This document shows, in pieces, positions 9,540 through 17,714 of a stretch of DNA of 64,000 nt. The position numbers were made by a program, and so were the translations under genes. The notes below the pieces were generated by a model. It did no database searches. It was not told where the DNA came from and saw only the letters and a list, made by a program, of their open reading frames with translations. Origin of the DNA: Leucobacter triazinivorans (GTDB taxonomy: Bacteria; Actinomycetota; Actinomycetes; Actinomycetales; Microbacteriaceae); assembly GCF_004208635.1 (NCBI RefSeq), contig NZ_CP035806.1:682001-746000 (forward strand). Reading direction: 5' to 3'. The first letter of the stretch is position 1. Every line of letters starts with the position of its first letter.

Positions 9540-9655
9540 CGGCCGCTCCGTTCCCTCGCGCTGAGTGTTGCCCGAACAGCAGTACGCTACCACTCCGGCG
9601 GCCGTGCCCTTCGCCCTCCCGCGGCAAGAGCTGCGCGCGGGCGAGGCCCTTCCGG

Positions 9656-9725
9656 CCCACCCGAACCCCACCCGAACCCCACCCGCCTCACCCGGCTCGC
9701 CCGGCCCACCCGAGCCCCACCCGAA
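9656..9725. repeat. Imperfect direct repeats of CACCCGAACCC
   Basis: Six or so diverged copies of an 11-base CACCCGAACCC/CACCCGGCTCG unit lie upstream of the purine permease and run straight into the 24-bp hairpin. If the permease starts at 9539, this is non-coding. Confidence 0.6.
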
Positions 9726-9786
9726 CCACGCGCGTCAGTAGTCGTCACCTCGGCGCAGTCCTGGTGACGACTACTGACGCGCGTGG
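9726..9786. repeat. Perfect 24-bp inverted repeat with 13-base loop
   Basis: Bases 9726-9749 and 9763-9786 are exact reverse complements around a 13-base loop. The arm reads CCACGCGCGTCAG then TAGTCGTCACC. It lies between the divergently read permease start and the FKBP terminator. No T-run follows on either strand, so it is not a typical intrinsic terminator. Bases 9787-9895 beside it show no gene. Confidence 0.92.
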
Positions 9787-9895
9787 CAATGAGCGCAGGG
9801 GACGGAGGGAGCACCGGGCGCACGGGAGCAGAGGGGGCGACGGGGTCTCCGTCCTCCCGCTCGTGCGTGTGCCGAGACCCCCCGGAACATGACGA

Positions 9896-9935
9896 GGGCC
9901 CGTCCCCCGGTTCATCGAACCGGGCGAACGGGCCC
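9896..9935 (-). terminator. Hairpin terminator downstream of the FKBP gene
   Basis: GGGCCCGT (9896-9903) pairs with ACGGGCCC (9928-9935), and an inner CCCGGTTC/GAACCGGG stem closes on a three-base loop. It begins 20 bases past the FKBP stop. The T-run is weak, as is common in GC-rich actinobacteria. Confidence 0.75.
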
Positions 9936-9955
9936 TGCGGGATCGGGGTGGCGCG

Positions 9956-10327
9956 TCAGCTGACACCCTGCAGATCGATGACGAAGATGAGGGTCTTGCC
10001 CGAGAGCGGGTGCCCTCCCGCGGTGCCGTAGGCCTGAGCCGGGGGCACGACCAGCTTGCGACGGCCACCGACCTTCATCCCGGGGATGCCCGCCTGCCAC
10101 CCCTGGATCAGCGAGCGCAGGGGGAAGTTGATCGACTCGCCGCGGCTCCAGGACGAGTCGAACTCCTCGCCCGATTCGTACTCGACGCCCAGGTAGTGCA
10201 CGTCGACCGTCGAGCTCGCGAGTGCCTCCTCGCCGCTGCCCTCCACGATGTCCACGATCTGCAGCTCGGTGGGTGCGGGGCCCTCCGGGAACTCGATCTC
10301 CGGCTTCGTCCTCGGTGTTTCACTCAT
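9956..10327 (-). CDS. FKBP-type peptidyl-prolyl isomerase
   Basis: A 123-residue single-domain cytoplasmic isomerase that speeds proline isomerisation in protein folding. The FKBP core is clear: VDVHYLGVEYESGEEFDSSW, then LIQGWQAGIPGMKVGGRRKL, PPAQAYG and a final TLIFVIDLQGV strand. I chose the ATG at 10327 (MSETPRTKPE). An upstream in-frame start would add 47 residues with no FKBP character and no signal peptide. It is transcribed alone and ends at a good hairpin. Confidence 0.92.
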   Translation of the reverse strand: MSETPRTKPEIEFPEGPAPTELQIVDIVEGSGEEALASSTVDVHYLGVEYESGEEFDSSWSRGESINFPLRSLIQGWQAGIPGMKVGGRRKLVVPPAQAYGTAGGHPLSGKTLIFVIDLQGVS

Positions 10328-10490
10328 AGGACCATTCTCTCGGATCCCCGGCTCCCGACGCACGCGAGTTCGCTCAGAGGGAACCCGGTCGCACGCATGT
10401 CCAGTGCGTACCGTACAAAGATTCGGCGTCGACACGTGAGGGACTCGCACGAATCCCGCCTCCGACACGGGGTCGGATACCCTTGAGCCT

Positions 10491-11357
10491 GTGAGATTCG
10501 CGCACCTGATCCTCTCCCCCGGTTCTGCACCCGAGCTCGTGGTCGTCCACGACGGGCGCTACGCCCCCGTGCACGCCCTCGGCGCCGCGCACACGACGCT
10601 GCAGCAGCTCATCGAGGCCGGACCCGAGGAGCTCGACCGCCTGCGCCAGGCCGCCGGGCAGCTCGCCGACGATGCGTGGATCGACATCACGGGCGCGAGC
10701 TACGCCCCCGCGATCATCGGCGCACCCATCGTGCTGGCGGTCGGCCTCAACTACGACGAGCACGCCAGCGAGCTCAGCCTCGACAACGACTCGGGGCCCG
10801 TGCTCTTCTCGCTTTTCCCCAACTCGCTCGGCGCCCACGAGGGCGAGGTGCCGCTCACCGCGCACCTCAGCGAGGAGGTCGACTACGAGGGCGAGCTGGG
10901 TGTGATCATCGGCGCCCCCGCGAAGAACGTGGCGCCGGAGGACGCCCTCGACTACGTCTTCGGGTATACCGCAATCAACGACATCACGGCGCGCAACATC
11001 CAGTTCCAGGAACCGCAGTGGTCGCGGTGCAAGTCGTTCGACGGCTTCACGCCGATCGGGCCGGTGGTGGTGACCGCGGACCAGATCCCCGATCCCCAGG
11101 CCCTGCACATCACGACCGACGTCGACGGCCTGCGCGTACAGGACTCGACCACCGAGTACATGATTCGCACTGTGGCCCAGTTGATCTCGTCGATCTCGCA
11201 GTCGCTCACGCTGCTTCCCGGCACGGTGATCTCCACCGGATCGCCCGGCGGTGCGGGTCGATCTCGCAAGCCCCCGCTGTATCTTCGGCCAGGCACCGAG
11301 GTCACCGTGACGATCGAGGGCATCGGGGCGCTCACCTCGCACTGCACTGAGGCGTAG
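10491..11357 (+). CDS. Fumarylacetoacetate hydrolase family protein
   Basis: A 288-residue member of the FAH superfamily, whose members hydrolyse, hydrate or decarboxylate 2-oxo acid enols with a divalent metal. The C-terminal catalytic domain shows the metal-binding acids in EEVDYEGELGVIIG and NDITARN, plus VAVGLNYDEHA and TVISTGSPGG. The GTG at 10491 is the natural start. It stands alone between FKBP and the aspartase, so context does not narrow the substrate. Family assignment is firm, reaction unknown. Confidence 0.85.
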   Translation: MRFAHLILSPGSAPELVVVHDGRYAPVHALGAAHTTLQQLIEAGPEELDRLRQAAGQLADDAWIDITGASYAPAIIGAPIVLAVGLNYDEHASELSLDNDSGPVLFSLFPNSLGAHEGEVPLTAHLSEEVDYEGELGVIIGAPAKNVAPEDALDYVFGYTAINDITARNIQFQEPQWSRCKSFDGFTPIGPVVVTADQIPDPQALHITTDVDGLRVQDSTTEYMIRTVAQLISSISQSLTLLPGTVISTGSPGGAGRSRKPPLYLRPGTEVTVTIEGIGALTSHCTEA

Positions 11358-11360
11358 CCG

Positions 11361-11567
11361 AGCGCTGGTCGGCTGAGCGAGCGGATCGTGTCCGCCCGTT
11401 GGGCGAAGCGCAGCGAAGTCGACACCTGAGCACCCGGGGTTCGACTCGTCGCAAGCTCCTCGCTCGACCAGCGACCCCGCCGGGTGAGCAAAGCGCAGCG
11501 GAGTCGACACCCGCGCACCAACCGGGACGGTTTCGACTCGCTCCGCTCGCTCAACCAGCGAGGCCGG
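11361..11567. repeat. Family A repeat cluster (three or more units)
   Basis: The gap between the FAH gene and the convergent aspA holds repeated arms such as GGGCGAAGCGCAGCGAAGTC, GGTTCGACTCGTCGCAAG, GAGCAAAGCGCAGCGGAGTC and TTCGACTCGCTCCGCTCGCT. It is the largest family A cluster in the window and may serve as a shared transcription barrier. Confidence 0.7.
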
Positions 11568-11569
11568 GC

Positions 11570-13045
11570 TTACTCCTCGCCGTCCTCGAGCTTCTCGGGG
11601 GCGGTGCCATCGATGATCTCGATCGTCCCGGTCTCGGGCGCGAGGCCCGCGAGCTTCTGCGGCTGCAGGATGTCGTCGAGCTGCGCCTGGTCGAGCAGGC
11701 CGCGCGACACCACGAGCTCCGAGACCTTCTCGTTGGTCGCGAGCGCCTCCTTGGCGAGCTTCGCCGCGGCGGCGTAGCCGATGACGGGTGCGAGCGCGGT
11801 GATCACGGTCACCGAACGCGACACCGTGTCCTCGAGGCGCTGCTCGTTGGCCGTGATCCCGTCGACGCAGTTGACGCGCAGCGTCTGACAGGCGCGTTCG
11901 AGCCAGGTGATCGACTGGAAGAGCGAGTGCGCGATGATCGGTTCGAACGCGTTCAGCTGCAGCTGGCCCGCCTCCACCGCCATCGATACGGTCACGTCTG
12001 CGCCGGCGACCGAGTAGGCGACCTGCGACACGGCCTCGGGGATCACCGGGTTGACCTTGCCCGGCATGATCGAGGAGCCCGCCTGGCGCGCGGGCAGGTT
12101 GATCTCGCCGAATCCGGCCTGCGGCCCGGACGACAGCAGGCGCAGGTCGTTCGAGATCTTCGAGAGTTTGAGCGCGCTGCGCTTGAGCGCCCCGGAGAAG
12201 GTGATGAACACTCCGGTGTCGCTCGTCGATTCGACGAGGTCGCCCGCGGTGACCAGCTCGAGGCCCGTGATGTCACGGAGGTGCCGGATCACGGCCTCCT
12301 TGTAGCCGCGCGGCGCGTTGATCCCGGTGCCGATGGCGGTGGCGCCCATGTTGACCTCGCCGAGCAGGCTCACGGCCTCGCGCAGGCGCTCGATGTCCTC
12401 GCGCAGCGTCACCGCGAACGCGTTGAACTCCTGCCCGAGCGTCATGGGCACCGCGTCCTGCAGCTGCGTGCGGCCCACCTTGATGATGTGCGAGAATTCG
12501 CGCCCCTTCGCGGCGAACGAGTCGGCGAGCAGCGCCAGCTCGTCGAGCAGGCTGCCCAGCGAGAAGGCGAGCGCGATCTTGATCGCGGTCGGGTACGTGT
12601 CGTTGGTCGACTGGCTGCGGTTGGTGTGGTCGTTGGGGTTGATGAAGGCGTAGTCGCCCTTCGCGTGGCCGGCGAGTTCGAGCGCGCGATTCGTGATGAC
12701 CTCGTTGGCATTCATGTTGGTCGAGGTGCCCGCGCCGCCCTGCACCACGCCCACGACGAACTGGTCGTGCAGCATGCCGGTCTTGATCTCCTCGCAGGCG
12801 CGGTCGATGAGCGTGACGCGCTGCTCATCGAGCGCTCCGATCTCGAGGTTGGCGCGGGCCGCCGCCTGCTTCACGCAGGCGAATGCGCGGATGAAGTCGG
12901 GATACACCGAGATGGGGCGACGTGCGATCGGGAAATTCTCATGAGCGCGCGCCGTGTGCACCCCCCAATAGGCCGACGCGGGGATCTCGACGCTGCCGAT
13001 CGAATCCGTCTCGGTACGAGTCTGCGCTGACAAGAAGTCACTCAC
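11570..13045 (-). CDS. aspA: Aspartate ammonia-lyase
   Basis: Deaminates aspartate reversibly to fumarate and ammonia. The 491-residue length and the fumarase/aspartase signature GSSIMPGKVNP (around residue 320) are typical. So are GAGTSTNMNANEVI, NDHTNRSQSTNDTYPTA and the TQLQDAVPMTLGQEF motif. The start is a GTG at 13045 with GGAG eleven bases upstream. It is a single gene followed by a repeat cluster. Aspartase is preferred over class II fumarase because of the TNMNANE and NDHTNRSQS forms, though the two families are close. Confidence 0.88.
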   Translation of the reverse strand: MSDFLSAQTRTETDSIGSVEIPASAYWGVHTARAHENFPIARRPISVYPDFIRAFACVKQAAARANLEIGALDEQRVTLIDRACEEIKTGMLHDQFVVGVVQGGAGTSTNMNANEVITNRALELAGHAKGDYAFINPNDHTNRSQSTNDTYPTAIKIALAFSLGSLLDELALLADSFAAKGREFSHIIKVGRTQLQDAVPMTLGQEFNAFAVTLREDIERLREAVSLLGEVNMGATAIGTGINAPRGYKEAVIRHLRDITGLELVTAGDLVESTSDTGVFITFSGALKRSALKLSKISNDLRLLSSGPQAGFGEINLPARQAGSSIMPGKVNPVIPEAVSQVAYSVAGADVTVSMAVEAGQLQLNAFEPIIAHSLFQSITWLERACQTLRVNCVDGITANEQRLEDTVSRSVTVITALAPVIGYAAAAKLAKEALATNEKVSELVVSRGLLDQAQLDDILQPQKLAGLAPETGTIEIIDGTAPEKLEDGEE

Positions 13046-13155
13046 CGGTATCTAGGCTCCATTACTCGAAGAAAAGCGGCCTCTGCCGCACAACGGGATC
13101 CAGCCTACTCGGGATCACGCAGAGATTCGGGCCAAGAGGCCCGCAATCCGAAGGA

Positions 13156-14628
13156 TCATCTGCGAGGCGGCTCTGGATCGTCGATTTCGTTCACCCGAAT
13201 GGCCCCCGTGGCCCCGACCCCCGGACCTTCGACCGGGGCCGATTCCCCGGCCCCCATCGCGGCTCCGCCGCGGCGCAGCACCGAGATCGGCGCGGTGAGC
13301 GTCTCGGTCTGGCGTCGCGGATCGTCGGCGACGCCCGGCCGGCCGGCGTGCGTCACGGTGAGGCGGAATCCGCGATCCCGATGGAATCGCAGCTCCCGCT
13401 CAGTGAAGAGCCAGGTCAGGCCGATGCCAAACGCGAGCAGACCGGCGACGGCGCTGATGACGAGCGTGGAGCGCGGCCCCAGCGCATCGGCTGCGGCGCC
13501 CACGAGCGGCGCACCCACGGGCGTTCCGCCCATGAGGATCGCCATGTAGAGGGCGAGCACGCGACCGCGCACGGCGGGATCCACCGTCGTCTGCACGAAC
13601 CCGTTCGCGGTGGTGAGCATCGTGGAGATCGCGAGCCCGAAGAACACGAGTGTCGCCGCGAACGTCCAGAACGACGGCATGAGCGCGGCTGCGAGGCTGA
13701 CCACCCCGATGCCGCCGACCGACATGATCACCACGCGCATGCGCGCGCTCGGCCGCCGCGCCGACAGGAGGGCCCCCGAGAGCGACCCGATCGCGAGTAT
13801 CGAGGAGAGCAGGCCGTAATCACCCGCCCCGCGGCCGAACTCGACCGCCATCGTCGAGGAGATCACCGGGAAGTTCATGCTGAACGCGCCGACCAGGAAG
13901 ACCATCACGAAGATCACGAGCAGGTCGTGCCTGGCCAGCACGTACCTGAACCCTGCCGAGAGCTGACGCAGCTGCGACTCCCGCGCGGATCCCCTCGGAC
14001 GCCCGGTGCGCCGCGCGTCGATGAGCAGCAGCGCGCCGAGCACCGCGAGGAAGGACGCGGCGTTGATGAGGAACACCCAGCCCGATCCCACGACGGCGAT
14101 GAGCACGCCGGCCACCGCGGGCCCGACGAGCCGGGCCGAGTTGAAGGAGGCCGAGTTGAGCGCCACCGCGTTGGAGAGCTGCTCGGTGCCGACGAGGTCG
14201 GAGACGAAGGCCTGGCGCGAGGTGGTGTCGAAGGCGTTGACGATGCCGAGCGCGAGCGCGAAGCCGTAGAGGTGCCAGAGGTGGGCCTGCCCGGTCACGA
14301 GCAGCACGCCGAGTCCCGCTGCGAGCAGCATGAGCAGCGACTGCGTGACGAGCAGCACCCGCCGCCGGTCGAAGCGATCCGCCACCGCACCGCTGAAGGG
14401 CACGAGCAGCAGCTGCGGCCCGAACTGCAGGGCCATGGTCAGGCCGACCGCCGCGGCGTTGTTGTCGGTGAGCTCGGTCAGCACCACCCAGTTCTGGGTG
14501 GTCGCCTGCATCCACGCGCCGATGTTCGAGACGAGCGCTCCTGCGAACCAGATGCGGTAATTGCGCACGGCGAGCGACCGGAACATGTTCGACACGAAGC
14601 GGGCGACCTCCTCTGGTTGGCGCTGCAC
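13156..14628 (-). CDS. MFS transporter, DHA3/EntS-like
   Basis: A 490-residue twelve-helix membrane protein of the major facilitator superfamily, most like the MFS_3 exporters of which EntS is the known example. N-terminal SLAVRNYRIWFAGALVSNIG, the loop 2-3 motif GAVADRFDRRRV, and DTTSRQAFVSDLVG are typical of that group. About 60 hydrophilic residues follow the last helix. The start is GTG at 14628. No siderophore or antibiotic genes are nearby, so the exported substrate is unknown. Confidence 0.85.
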   Translation of the reverse strand: MQRQPEEVARFVSNMFRSLAVRNYRIWFAGALVSNIGAWMQATTQNWVVLTELTDNNAAAVGLTMALQFGPQLLLVPFSGAVADRFDRRRVLLVTQSLLMLLAAGLGVLLVTGQAHLWHLYGFALALGIVNAFDTTSRQAFVSDLVGTEQLSNAVALNSASFNSARLVGPAVAGVLIAVVGSGWVFLINAASFLAVLGALLLIDARRTGRPRGSARESQLRQLSAGFRYVLARHDLLVIFVMVFLVGAFSMNFPVISSTMAVEFGRGAGDYGLLSSILAIGSLSGALLSARRPSARMRVVIMSVGGIGVVSLAAALMPSFWTFAATLVFFGLAISTMLTTANGFVQTTVDPAVRGRVLALYMAILMGGTPVGAPLVGAAADALGPRSTLVISAVAGLLAFGIGLTWLFTERELRFHRDRGFRLTVTHAGRPGVADDPRRQTETLTAPISVLRRGGAAMGAGESAPVEGPGVGATGAIRVNEIDDPEPPRR

Positions 14629-14717
14629 TGAAGGCCCTGTCGGGCACCTCAGGGTACAACGCGTTCGCGCATTGGGCTATTCCGCGGGTGCGGGTGCCCC
14701 GGCAATGCCCGGATCCC

Positions 14718-14897
14718 GCCCGTCATCCTGTGCGAAGGGCGCAGCCCGGAGTCGCAGGATCCACCACCCGCCATGGATCCTGCGACTCCCTCCGGTCGCG
14801 TAGGATGACGGGCACGGCACCAGTCGCGCAGGATGACGGGCAATGCCTCCGGCCGCGCAGGATGACGGGCAGGGCACCAGTCGCGCAGGATGACGGT
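14718..14897. repeat. Dispersed repeat, family B cluster
   Basis: CGTCATCCTGTGCGAAGG and GGAGTCGCAGGATCCA face CATGGATCCTGCGACTCC, followed by four spaced copies of GCGCAGGATGACGG with short variable spacers. It fills the gap between the MFS gene and htpX. The regular look is superficial: spacers are only 10-25 bases and there is no cas gene. Confidence 0.75.
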
Positions 14898-14901
14898 GGG
14901 G

Positions 14902-15771
14902 TCAGAACTTTCCGCCCATGTCGAGCAGCCTGCGGATGCGATCCGGGATCGGCGGGTGCGTCGCGAAGAGGCGCTGCATCACGCCGGGCTTCAGCGGATC
15001 GGCGATCCACAAGTGCGCCATGCTCGACTGCTGCTTCTGCAGCGGCTTGCCGTGCTCGGAAAGCTTGTGGAGTGCGCTGGCGAGCGCCTCGGGGTGCCGG
15101 GTGGTGAGGGCGCCGGTCGCGTCGGCGAGGTACTCGCGCTGCCGCGAGACGGCGAGCTGCACCATCGACGCGACGAGGGGCGCGACGAGCATCGCGACGA
15201 GCCCGAAGATCATCACCACCGGGTTGCCGCTGTTGTTGCGCCCGAAGAAGGCCATGCGCATGAGCACGTCGGCGATCATGCCGACGGCGACGACCAGGCC
15301 GTAGACGATCATGGAGACCCGGATGTCGTAATTGCGCACGTGGCCGAGCTCGTGCGCCATTACGCCTTCGAGCTCGGAGTCGGTCATGATGTCGAGCAGA
15401 CCGGTGGTGGCCGCCACCATCGCGTGCTCGGGATCGCGGCCCGTGGCGAAGGCGTTGGGCGCCGGATCCTGCACGATGTAGACCTCCGGCATGGGAGTGC
15501 CCGTGGTGATCGAGAGGTTCTCGACGATGCGGTAGAGGCGCGGATTGTCGGCCTCGGAGATGCGCTGGGCTCCGCTCATCGAGATGGCCTGCCGGCCCGC
15601 GGCGAAGTACTGGATCGCCGCGTAGCCGAGGGCCACCACCACGACCGTGATGACGATGCCCGGCGAGTTGTAGATGGCCGATGCGAGCCAGCCGAGCCCG
15701 CCCACGATGCCGATGAACAGCAGAATGATGAGAACGCTGTTGACCTTGTTGCGGCGTATGGCGCTGTACAC
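14902..15771 (-). CDS. htpX: Membrane zinc metalloprotease HtpX (M48)
   Basis: Membrane-bound M48 metallopeptidase thought to clear damaged membrane proteins. The 289-residue protein has the zinc motif HELGH at residues 140-144, a downstream REYLADATGAL segment providing the third ligand, two N-terminal helices and two more after the active site. It starts at the ATG at 15771, seven bases after lemA, so the pair is an operon. HtpX next to LemA is a recurring arrangement in bacteria. Confidence 0.92.
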   Translation of the reverse strand: MYSAIRRNKVNSVLIILLFIGIVGGLGWLASAIYNSPGIVITVVVVALGYAAIQYFAAGRQAISMSGAQRISEADNPRLYRIVENLSITTGTPMPEVYIVQDPAPNAFATGRDPEHAMVAATTGLLDIMTDSELEGVMAHELGHVRNYDIRVSMIVYGLVVAVGMIADVLMRMAFFGRNNSGNPVVMIFGLVAMLVAPLVASMVQLAVSRQREYLADATGALTTRHPEALASALHKLSEHGKPLQKQQSSMAHLWIADPLKPGVMQRLFATHPPIPDRIRRLLDMGGKF

Positions 15772-15778
15772 GGGCGGC

Positions 15779-16348
15779 CTAGAACTGGATGCGCGGCGGC
15801 TCCGAGATCGATGCGACGTCGTCGACCTCGAAGAACTCGCGCTCGGTGAAGCCCATCGCGCGCACGAAGACGGTGTTGGGGAACACCTGGATCTTGGTGT
15901 TGTATTCCCGCACGCCCCCGTTGTAGAAGCGGCGGGCGGCCTGGATCTTGTTCTCGGTGTCGACCAGCTCGCCCTGCAGCTGCAGGAAGTTCTGGCTCGC
16001 CTGCAGCTGGGGGTACGCCTCGGCCACGGCGAAGATGCTCTTCAGCGCCTCCTGCATGTGGTTCTCTGCGACCGACGCCTCGGCGGGCCCCTGCGCGGAG
16101 ATCGTCTCGGCACGCGCCTTCGTCACCGACTCGAAGACGCCCTTCTCGTGCGCGGCGTAGCCCTTCACGGTGTCGACCAGCGAGGGGATGAGATCTGCGC
16201 GGCGCTTCAGCTGCACGGTGATGTCGCTCCACGCCTCGTCGACGCGCACGCGCAGCGTGACGAGCGAGTTGTACGTGATCCAGACATAGCCGATCAGCAG
16301 GACGAGAACACCGACCGCGATGAGCGCGGCAATCAATCCACCAGACAT
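15779..16348 (-). CDS. lemA: LemA family protein
   Basis: A 189-residue protein with one N-terminal transmembrane helix (about residues 5-25) and a long helical domain, the usual LemA architecture. Family hallmarks include YNSLVTLRVRVDEAWSDI, LKRRADLIPSLVDTVKGYA, and RRFYNGGVREYNTKIQVFP. Its exact function is unknown. Pairing with HtpX suggests a role in membrane protein quality control. ATG at 16348. Confidence 0.92.
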   Translation of the reverse strand: MSGGLIAALIAVGVLVLLIGYVWITYNSLVTLRVRVDEAWSDITVQLKRRADLIPSLVDTVKGYAAHEKGVFESVTKARAETISAQGPAEASVAENHMQEALKSIFAVAEAYPQLQASQNFLQLQGELVDTENKIQAARRFYNGGVREYNTKIQVFPNTVFVRAMGFTEREFFEVDDVASISEPPRIQF

Positions 16349-16409
16349 GGGTGCATCCTATCCGGCCCGGCCATGAAAGCGCTGCAAGCGCACCGCCCGG
16401 GTGCCGCGA

Positions 16410-17714
16410 CTACTCTCCGAGCACCCGGGTGAGATACGGGTTCGCGAAGATCCGATCGGGATCGAGACGATCCCTCGTCTCCCGGAACCGGTCGAACGCC
16501 GGGTACCGATCCCGCAGCGTCGCGGCCGAGCGGGTGTGCATCTTGCCCCAGTGCGGACGACCCTCGTAACCGGCGAGGATCGCCTCGGCATCGCGGAGAT
16601 ACCCCCGATCCGGATCGCGCCAGTACTCGTGCACCGCGATGTACCCCGAGTCTCGGCCGTGCGCGGTCGAGAGGAGCAGCTCGTCCGCCGCCGCCGAGCG
16701 CACCTCGATCGGGAAGGACACGCGGTACCGGCGCTTCTCGATCATCGTGCGCAGCTCGCGCACCGCCTCGGGCACCGCCTCGAGCGGCACGCTGTACTCG
16801 AGTTCGCGGAACCGCACCCGCCGATGGGTGACATACACGCGATGCGACACGTCGACGTAGCTGCGGCGGCTCGAGAGCTGCTCGATGACCCGGTTGACCC
16901 GCGGCGTGATGCCCGGGAGCACCCGGCCGAGTGCGACGCAGCCCCCGAAGGCGACATTGTTCGCCAGCTCCTCGTCGGCGAAGCGCGCGAGGCGGGTGAG
17001 CGGCTCGCGGCCGTGATCCCACGGGAGTCTCGTATTGACCTTGGTGCGCGTGCCCCGCGTGTGCGGAAACCAGTAGAACTCGAAGTGGTCGACCGCGCGC
17101 GTGCGCTCCACGTAGTCGTCCAGCACGCGCTCCAGCGCCTCCGGCGCTTCCTCGGCGCGCAGCAGGTAGCGCGGGACGCACTGCAGAGTGACGGTCACCA
17201 GTACGCCGAGCGCGCCGAGCCCCAGGGCGATGGCCGGCAGCATCTCGGGATGGTGATCCTCGTCGATGGTCAGCACCTCCCCGCTGCCGGTCACGATCTG
17301 CGCCCCGACCACCCCGGCCGACAGGCCGCGCAGGCCGACGCCCGTTCCGTGCGTGCCGGTCTGCGTGGCTCCGGTGATCGTCTGGCGGTCGATGTCGCCC
17401 ATGTTCGGGAGCGCGAGTCCCAGCGGCCCGAGAATAGCAGGCAGCTCCCAGAGGTGCGTGCCGCCCCACAGGGTCACTCTTCCTCGGGCGGTGTCGGCAG
17501 AGACCAGCCCGCGCATCCGGCTCATGTCGAGCCGGATGCCGTCGGTCGCCCCGATCCCGGTGAAGCTGTGCGAGGCGCCGATCGGCTTGAGCGGGTGGCC
17601 CGTCTCTCGGGCGCGCTGCACCGCGAGCACGATCTGCTCGACCGAGCGCGGCGCGATCTCGAGCTCCGGCTGGGACGACTCGGTGCGAGCCCAGTTGCTC
17701 CAGCGTGCCGTCAC
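16410..17714 (-). CDS. FAD-linked sugar-1,4-lactone oxidase (ALO family)
   Basis: A 434-residue flavoprotein of the vanillyl-alcohol-oxidase fold, closest to D-arabinono-1,4-lactone oxidases and L-gulono-lactone dehydrogenases. The N-terminal FAD domain begins WSNWARTESSQPELE and contains PIGASHSFTGIGATDG with the histidine in the position that binds flavin in relatives. The C-terminal ALO domain includes FEFYWFPHT and a final HWGKMHT motif. The GTG at 17714 overlaps the stop of the upstream gene by four bases. The frame stays open much further upstream but there it only shadows that gene. Substrate not determined. Confidence 0.85.
   Translation of the reverse strand: MTARWSNWARTESSQPELEIAPRSVEQIVLAVQRARETGHPLKPIGASHSFTGIGATDGIRLDMSRMRGLVSADTARGRVTLWGGTHLWELPAILGPLGLALPNMGDIDRQTITGATQTGTHGTGVGLRGLSAGVVGAQIVTGSGEVLTIDEDHHPEMLPAIALGLGALGVLVTVTLQCVPRYLLRAEEAPEALERVLDDYVERTRAVDHFEFYWFPHTRGTRTKVNTRLPWDHGREPLTRLARFADEELANNVAFGGCVALGRVLPGITPRVNRVIEQLSSRRSYVDVSHRVYVTHRRVRFRELEYSVPLEAVPEAVRELRTMIEKRRYRVSFPIEVRSAAADELLLSTAHGRDSGYIAVHEYWRDPDRGYLRDAEAILAGYEGRPHWGKMHTRSAATLRDRYPAFDRFRETRDRLDPDRIFANPYLTRVLGE

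Noticed and set aside
14718..14897. Regularly spaced GCGCAGGATGACGG copies that look like a CRISPR array
   Set aside because: Repeats are about 14 bases, spacers 10-25 bases and repeat-derived, there are no cas genes, and the same element occurs elsewhere, including inside mfd.
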